Assembly: GCF_023856365.1 (NCBI RefSeq)
Contig: NC_064549.1
Coordinates: forward strand, 10,309,608-10,373,607
Reading direction: 5' to 3'
DNA from: Brienomyrus brachyistius
Taxonomy: Eukaryota > Chordata > Actinopteri > Osteoglossiformes > Mormyridae
Length of the DNA: 64,000 nucleotides
In this document: positions 59,901 to 64,000 of the stretch, piece after piece
Layout of the letters: the number at the start of each line of letters is the position of its first letter
Position numbering within the stretch: position 1 is the stretch's first letter
Notes under the pieces: generated by a model
Seen by the model: only the letters and a program-made list of their open reading frames with translations
Databases searched by the model: none
What the model was told of the DNA's origin: nothing
Made by a program: the position numbers and the translations under genes

Positions 59901-61698
59901 CAGCTGGAACACACAGACGGCACCCCAACCCAAAATGTCATCGGTGCACAAAAATGAGACCTGGTTTTAAAACGAATAGAGGGGATGATGCTGGGTAGTA
60001 GATATTAGGGCTTTAACTTTCAACAAATGACTGAACAAAACCAATGGACAATAAAATAAAATCATTAAGCAAAGCACTTGATTTAGAAAGTATGAAATTC
60101 AAACTTGAACTGAGTCTTTATTAATGCCTGTGCTCACTCTGCCAAGGATATTAATAAGTCGAGGAGTATTAAGTAAAGACTGGTTTGTGTTACCGACCCT
60201 TGCACAATAAGGAATAATGCTATACACCGATGAAAAACTGTCAACTAATGATCGCGACTTTATCACGACTAGTGATGCCAGGAAAACCATGGTGGTGACG
60301 ACACCGGTCTGTTTAGTTTCCGTCTGACACTTGTGACCTTTTACTGAAACTTTTGGCCGTCATGTTTAACAGCCGCAAACCCTACGGGGATATTGGATGA
60401 GGGGCAGAGTGTTTGGGATTGTGGGCCACAAAAAAAAAAAACGACTGAGTCGCTTTATTCGGGTTTTCACACAACAGCCACCGTTTGGTCACGGTCGAGT
60501 TCGCGCGTCCGTCTCAAATGCAACTAGTTGAAGGAGAAGCTAAGCACGTAGCGGCGCCTCCCACCGACACCCCTCTATGTAATGTGCCTTCGCAGTGATG
60601 TCGCCCGTGACTGGGGAGTCTTTTTTCCCTTTACACCATAAAGGTGTCTTTTTAAACTTCACTGGAGTATTACAGACGATTGTGATGATGGCCTAAGACA
60701 CTGCCACCGAGAACGTAACAGCCCGTCTCGGTTTTACGTCGAGTCCGTGAAAGCAGATAATGAACTATAACGATACGAATTGTGAGCTATTATTCCTGTA
60801 TTTTTATTTGACAAGCAGCTCCTGGGTCAGATTCGTCGCCACGCAAAAGGAGGAGACGTCGAGTTGCCCAGATACCGATTCATGTTCGAGCGAGCTAGTT
60901 CAGGTAGCTAACGACAGTATTAAGCGTGGAGATAATTGCAGCGTGTCTAACCTACGCACACACCTAGTTTGTTATACGCCAACATCCGAAGTTAATTCAC
61001 ATGTCACACGTAACTAGTCACAGAATCAAACGGTTCTGGGTTTGTCTGTTCAACTGGGAAAATCGGTAGGTTTGTCATCAACTAGGTAACCAGCGATGGC
61101 TAGTTATCATGCCGCCTAGATACCGTCACCATTTTTTACACTGACTCGACTCCATAGCCAAATGACGAATGTAATACTTTAAACGTTTGTTCATTTTACG
61201 GGCACTATATCCATTTCACTGTCTCACTCATATTGAATGATATGTTGAACGACTCGGTATTATAAATAAAGTAAGACGGAATTTAAAGTAGACAGCGCCT
61301 AGCTTGCTAGCCAGATAGCAAGCAGGCTAGTTAGCGGTCTAGCTTAACCTGATAGACTAATCCTATAGACTGATCGATCTGTCTTAGACTAAAGGAGTGC
61401 TACATATTTCACACGTATAATTAGAAGGCAAACAGCGGGTAGGTATTATATCAAATCGTTTAAAGGCAAGAGGTCATTTTCAAGTCAGACCGGCACTGAT
61501 TGAAGAGGAAACATGACAAGCTGAGGTAACGATAGACTACAAAATCGAATGTGTGTGTCACGGCTCTTGCTGAAAAAAGGGTAACCCATCGTTTTTCCCC
61601 TATGAGGACAAGGGCTTCCGTCTTAACATTTAATTCATTTTTACCTCGCCATTGCTCACGTTTGGTTGCTGAGTTGCTCCACTCTCCTGTGCCGCCAT
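50905..61698 (-). CDS. clptm1: CLPTM1 transmembrane protein, fourteen coding exons
   Basis: CLPTM1 is an ER/Golgi multi-pass membrane protein reported to retain GABA-A receptor subunits; its paralogue CLPTM1L is a lipid scramblase. Exons in transcript order: 61698-61645, 58732-58590, 56613-56490, 56235-56077, 55907-55790, 55359-55274, 55179-55059, 54703-54459, 54000-53907, 53599-53409, 53296-53201, 51829-51694, 51567-51400, 51083-50905. All are GT-AG, phases agree, and the total is 637 residues plus stop (human 669). Landmarks: NAWQVIKGVLFR then a membrane segment IFIIWAISSWF (about 66-76); a luminal domain with LVYGDWTTGE, YFTKSGFHPDP, ISHWHPNLTINMVDDHT and SGDYYPIVYFNDYWNLQKDY; membrane segments from about 355 (PYLLGLTIVVSIVHSIFEFLAF) through 560; WRMLTYKALNTFIDDLFAFVIKMP; and a charged cytosolic tail ending EGEKKND. 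The tail is shorter than in mammals and exon 2 has a polyglutamine run. Confidence 0.96.
51999..52250 (+). mobile_element. tRNA-headed SINE in clptm1 intron 11
   Basis: The head has a perfect B box GGTTCGAATCC (52054-52064) preceded by an A-box-like 'gtggctccatgg'. It is followed by a body with 'ggacccttaaacaaggcccttaa' and 'gggaatcggcagcgactggcc'. It lies antisense to the host gene. Confidence 0.7.
52260..53060. other. Rest of clptm1 intron 11
   Basis: No repeat family or hidden exon recognised. Confidence 0.5.
54073..54420 (-). mobile_element. LINE-type tail in clptm1 intron 8
   Basis: Reverse-orientation tail with 'atccatccatcaccaaaaccactta', a run of about 20 G (54111-54130), 'ccaatttagagatgccaattaac', 'tgggaggaaaccggagc', 'cacggggagagcgtgcaaactccacacagaaaggcc' and 'gggaaccgaacccaggacc'. 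It is antisense to nothing but the repeat itself, since it shares the host gene strand. Confidence 0.8.
55430..55652 (+). mobile_element. LINE ORF2 C-terminal fragment with 3' end, clptm1 intron 5
   Basis: A + strand frame reads NLRKHFFTQRVGGVW, then SFKSELDKIL, a layout typical of the C terminus of fish LINE ORF2. It is followed by 'gagcttgatgggccgaatggcctcctctcgtttgt' and 'ttatgttcttatgt', a widespread LINE 3' end. Confidence 0.75.
56770..58380. other. clptm1 intron 2, nothing recognised
   Basis: The spacer between exons 3 and 2 is 1.98 kb. No exon, RNA or classified repeat was recognised, although 57480-57760 has the mixed composition of a possible unclassified repeat. Confidence 0.45.
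58626..58666 (-). repeat. CAG/CAA microsatellite encoding polyglutamine in clptm1 exon 2
   Basis: On the gene strand, CAA and CAG codons encode about nine consecutive glutamines after QP and before PPPNAW. The position corresponds to the low-complexity Pro/Gln region before the first membrane segment. Confidence 0.85.
58750..61640. other. clptm1 intron 1
   Basis: A 2.9-kb first intron. It holds an A-rich simple run (59241-59278, AAAATAAATAAATAAA type) and a CpG-richer stretch at about 60430-60560. No second gene was recognised. Confidence 0.5.
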
Positions 61699-61821
61699 CT
61701 TGGTTGCTGGCTTGAATCGCACTGCTAGATCGCGGTCATAGGCTCGCGTGACTGACAATCTTTCACCTGTCTGCTGTGACGTCAGCGTGCGGACTTTTGT
61801 CGCGAGAAATACGCCATCTTG
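61690..61821 (-). promoter_or_regulatory. clptm1 core promoter motifs: CRE and two YY1-type sites
   Basis: A perfect palindromic CRE TGACGTCA lies at 61777-61784, about 80 bases before the start codon. CAAGATGGCGGC spans the start codon and CCAAGATGGCG recurs at 61811-61821; both match the YY1 motif that often marks TATA-less housekeeping promoters near the transcription start. Confidence 0.5.
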
Positions 61822-61899
61822 GTGAGGGATACCGCGTACGCCAGGACCCAGCGCTTCTGCAGTCGCATGTTCATTCAATGGCAACGAAATTACATACTT

Positions 61900-62395
61900 T
61901 CCTTGTCGTCACTTTCTAGTACACTCTGATGTATTTAATGGTTAAATCAAGTGGTTTATGATGTTCATAAATATGACCTTACATCCCTGCAACATTCATA
62001 TGTAGCTAAACCTTCGGAATCCTTTACCATCTTGAATATTCTTGCAATAGACTTGGCTCAAACGATACTACTTCCTAGTCGAGGATTTCCCCCACATTCT
62101 AATACAAAGTTTGTGATTTAAAAAGAAATGTTGATATATAAACAATTTATTAGCATTTCCGTAACTTTTAAGTATTCAAAATACTAGTAAAATGTACACA
62201 GATATGATTTGAGTCCAAGCCCATTGAGCTTCCAGCCATTACTGTACCTATGAAATAGGTAACATTTTCATTAGTCATAGGTTTCTTGTCTGGGTACATA
62301 CTAAATCCAAGCAGCTGTCTTTGTTGTGGTGCTTTTTGTCTGTCTATAGCTTCTTAAGTCCCATAACAGACACATCAATCGTGATAAATTTGACC
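61900..62395. other. Spacer between the clptm1 promoter and the sdhaf1 stop
   Basis: A/T-rich. It should include the sdhaf1 3' UTR on the minus strand. No other gene seen. Confidence 0.5.
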
Positions 62396-62397
62396 TC

Positions 62398-62664
62398 CTA
62401 AGGATCCGGTAACAGCCGGTCATCTTCGCAGGTTCTGGAAAAAGCACCGAGCTGTTTGGTATTAGCATCTTTCATCAGCTCAAGTTGCCGCTGGCCGCGT
62501 CGATACAGGTACTCGATGTGCATAACATTGTTCTTTGGGATGCACGCATTTTTCCGGAACTCTGTCCGGATGCGGGGCAGAAAGCCAGGCTTGTTCTGTC
62601 CAGCCCGCAGTAACTGCCGGTACAGTGCAAGCACTTGTTTCTGCAACTTACTGTAGCGCACCAT
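62398..62664 (-). CDS. sdhaf1: Succinate dehydrogenase assembly factor 1 (LYR protein)
   Basis: SDHAF1 is a small mitochondrial matrix LYR protein that helps deliver iron-sulphur clusters to the SDHB subunit of complex II. The single coding exon encodes 88 residues (human 115; the C terminus is shorter here). The N terminus MVRYSKLQKQVLALYRQLLRAG contains the LYR tripeptide, which recruits the HSC20/HSPA9 cluster-transfer machinery. IEYLYRRGQRQLELM is the second family hallmark. A CCTTCCACAG acceptor ends two bases before the ATG, so the translation start opens the second exon and the first exon is untranslated. The longer upstream frame reading MFFFCSPPRFPPPSTA is the polypyrimidine tract of that intron and is not coding. 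Confidence 0.93.
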   Translation of the reverse strand: MVRYSKLQKQVLALYRQLLRAGQNKPGFLPRIRTEFRKNACIPKNNVMHIEYLYRRGQRQLELMKDANTKQLGAFSRTCEDDRLLPDP

Positions 62665-63488
62665 GGCTGTGGAAGGAGGGGGAAAACGCGGTGGTGAGCA
62701 GAAGAAAAACAAGATGAGGTTTTAAGAATATGACTTTAAACACAACTACGTTTAGAAGAGCAATCGATAGGTAGATCTGAAGCAGGACTTATGTTTGGGA
62801 TTTCAATAATAGATATGAATATCATTTAACTGATTTAAAAGTATAAAGACATGGATTGTTTTACAATGTTATTATCACGATAATAACACCTATTCAATCT
62901 AATATAGAACATGACTGTTTCTGTCACCATGCAGCCACGCTGGGTCAGTGCTGCCTGAAATGTGCGGGTGATGACTAACACGTTAACACGTGTTGACTAT
63001 ACACCCTCTACCAGAACATGACCAGCAACGAACTACCCAGCTAAAATTAAACCTCTGCCCTGCATATTGTGCGTCCAATACGATTTAGTGAGAATCACCA
63101 GTACTATACTGACTGGAAGATTCTTGAGGTACTGAAATATGCAATCCTTGCATTTGCAATAATGCTACTTAACATGACCTTTATTAATGACCGTAAACAG
63201 ACGACATAAAGAGGAGCACAATGTGGCCGGGATACTAATCGATCACTGGGACTGTGGCGCAACATAAAAATTAAGAATCTCAGAATTTATTCTACTCTGT
63301 AAAGATATCCCACCCAATGGTTTTATAAGCTAGTGGAAAACGATGTGAACGTCTTATGGACCGTTATCTTAAATCTCCTGCAATTTCTTTACCTTGTACG
63401 TATTGTGCGTAGTACAATCCGGATATAATTCTATAGAAGTACAAGTTATAAATGTACTTGTAAAAAACAAAGAGTTATTTCGGTTCAC

Positions 63489-63590
63489 CTATGCCAAAGA
63501 GCAAGCCAGCAAGCTCCACGCCGAAAAATGCGAACTTGGACTTTCTGTTCGCCACGGCTTCCGTACACAGTGACACACTTCCGGTATGGA
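63489..63590 (-). promoter_or_regulatory. Probable sdhaf1 5' UTR exon and ETS-type promoter
   Basis: A minus-strand donor CATAG|GTGAAC at 63489/63488 would splice to the acceptor before the sdhaf1 ATG. Just upstream, ACTTCCGGT (63577-63585; ACCGGAAGT on the gene strand) is a perfect ETS/GABP (NRF-2) site, common in nuclear genes for mitochondrial proteins. Inferred from motifs only. Confidence 0.4.
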
Positions 63591-63599
63591 CGCTTTTAA

Positions 63600-64000
63600 T
63601 TTCTTCAAAATTAAAGTTCCAAAAGGAAAGCGCCAAATGTGAGCATTGAAGCCATGTGATACAGATACAGAATATATATAATTATATTTTAATGTTTTCT
63701 GATTGTTAACTTTAACAGAATTATACAGATTTAATTAATATAAATTAAACTGTGCTAATCACATTTAAACATCTCATACTCGTTTATCCAATGGAGAGTG
63801 GATACCGTTAAATTCTATTTTTCCTTCAAATAAATGTATGTAATTTTACCGAGGCTATTTAAGTTCCTTGGCCTTTAACCAACAACCTCCCAGTTGTCAA
63901 GGTCAGGTCAACTACTTATTGTGGAAATTTGATGTAAATCACACTGCTTGAGATTTCCTACCAGTAATTCGTGATCATATAAATAAGAACTGGTCGGGGT
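63600..64000. other. Window end, nothing recognised
   Basis: A/T-rich sequence upstream of sdhaf1 without a recognisable gene. Confidence 0.5.

Noticed and set aside
62398..62712. Longer 104-codon start for sdhaf1
   Set aside because: The extra 16 residues are encoded by a polypyrimidine tract and acceptor ending two bases before the internal ATG, and that ATG gives the conserved N terminus.

Overview
The window is nuclear DNA from a ray-finned fish, almost certainly a teleost. The genes are split by short GT-AG introns, their proteins match vertebrate families, and the spacers carry fish-type repeats: Tc1/mariner relics, tRNA-headed SINEs, LINE 3' tails with 'atccatccat' ends, palindromic MITEs and decayed Ty3/gypsy pol. 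The species cannot be read from the sequence.

Layout: (1) 66-2.25 kb, + strand: mrpl28 (mitochondrial ribosomal protein L28), five coding exons, with the 5' UTR start outside the window. (2) 2.3-15.0 kb: no recognisable gene; scattered repeats, one CpG-rich patch and a 79-bp minisatellite. (3) 15.0-25.65 kb, - strand: relb (non-canonical NF-kappaB subunit), ten coding exons that join in frame to 603 codons. (4) 25.65-29.19 kb: relb upstream region, with two kappaB-type motifs flanking a CRE-like motif, CTCF-like motifs and a gypsy fragment. (5) 29.19-44.1 kb: three near-identical tandem units of about 6.4 kb, the last one partial. Each carries a two-exon gene on the - strand for a secreted DNA/RNA non-specific endonuclease of the ENDOD1-like group; all three reading frames are intact. 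The first two units also carry shuffled Ty3/gypsy pol pieces. (6) 44.1-50.2 kb: an older diverged part of the same unit split by a Tc1-like element, then MITEs and a LINE reverse transcriptase relic. (7) 50.3-61.7 kb, - strand: clptm1, fourteen coding exons, 637 codons plus stop. (8) 62.4-62.7 kb, - strand: sdhaf1 (complex II assembly factor), one coding exon.

RELB and CLPTM1 are neighbours in mammals, so relb-clptm1 is conserved synteny and the nuclease array lies in the interval between them. The strongest biological signal is that array. The three nuclease copies differ in clustered, mostly amino-acid-changing substitutions, while their introns and flanks are almost identical. That pattern points to recent duplication followed by diversifying selection or conversion from a diverged paralogue. 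Splice sites and coding phases for the single-copy genes were joined by hand and are mutually consistent, so those models are fairly secure. UTR ends, promoters and transcription factor sites are inferences.
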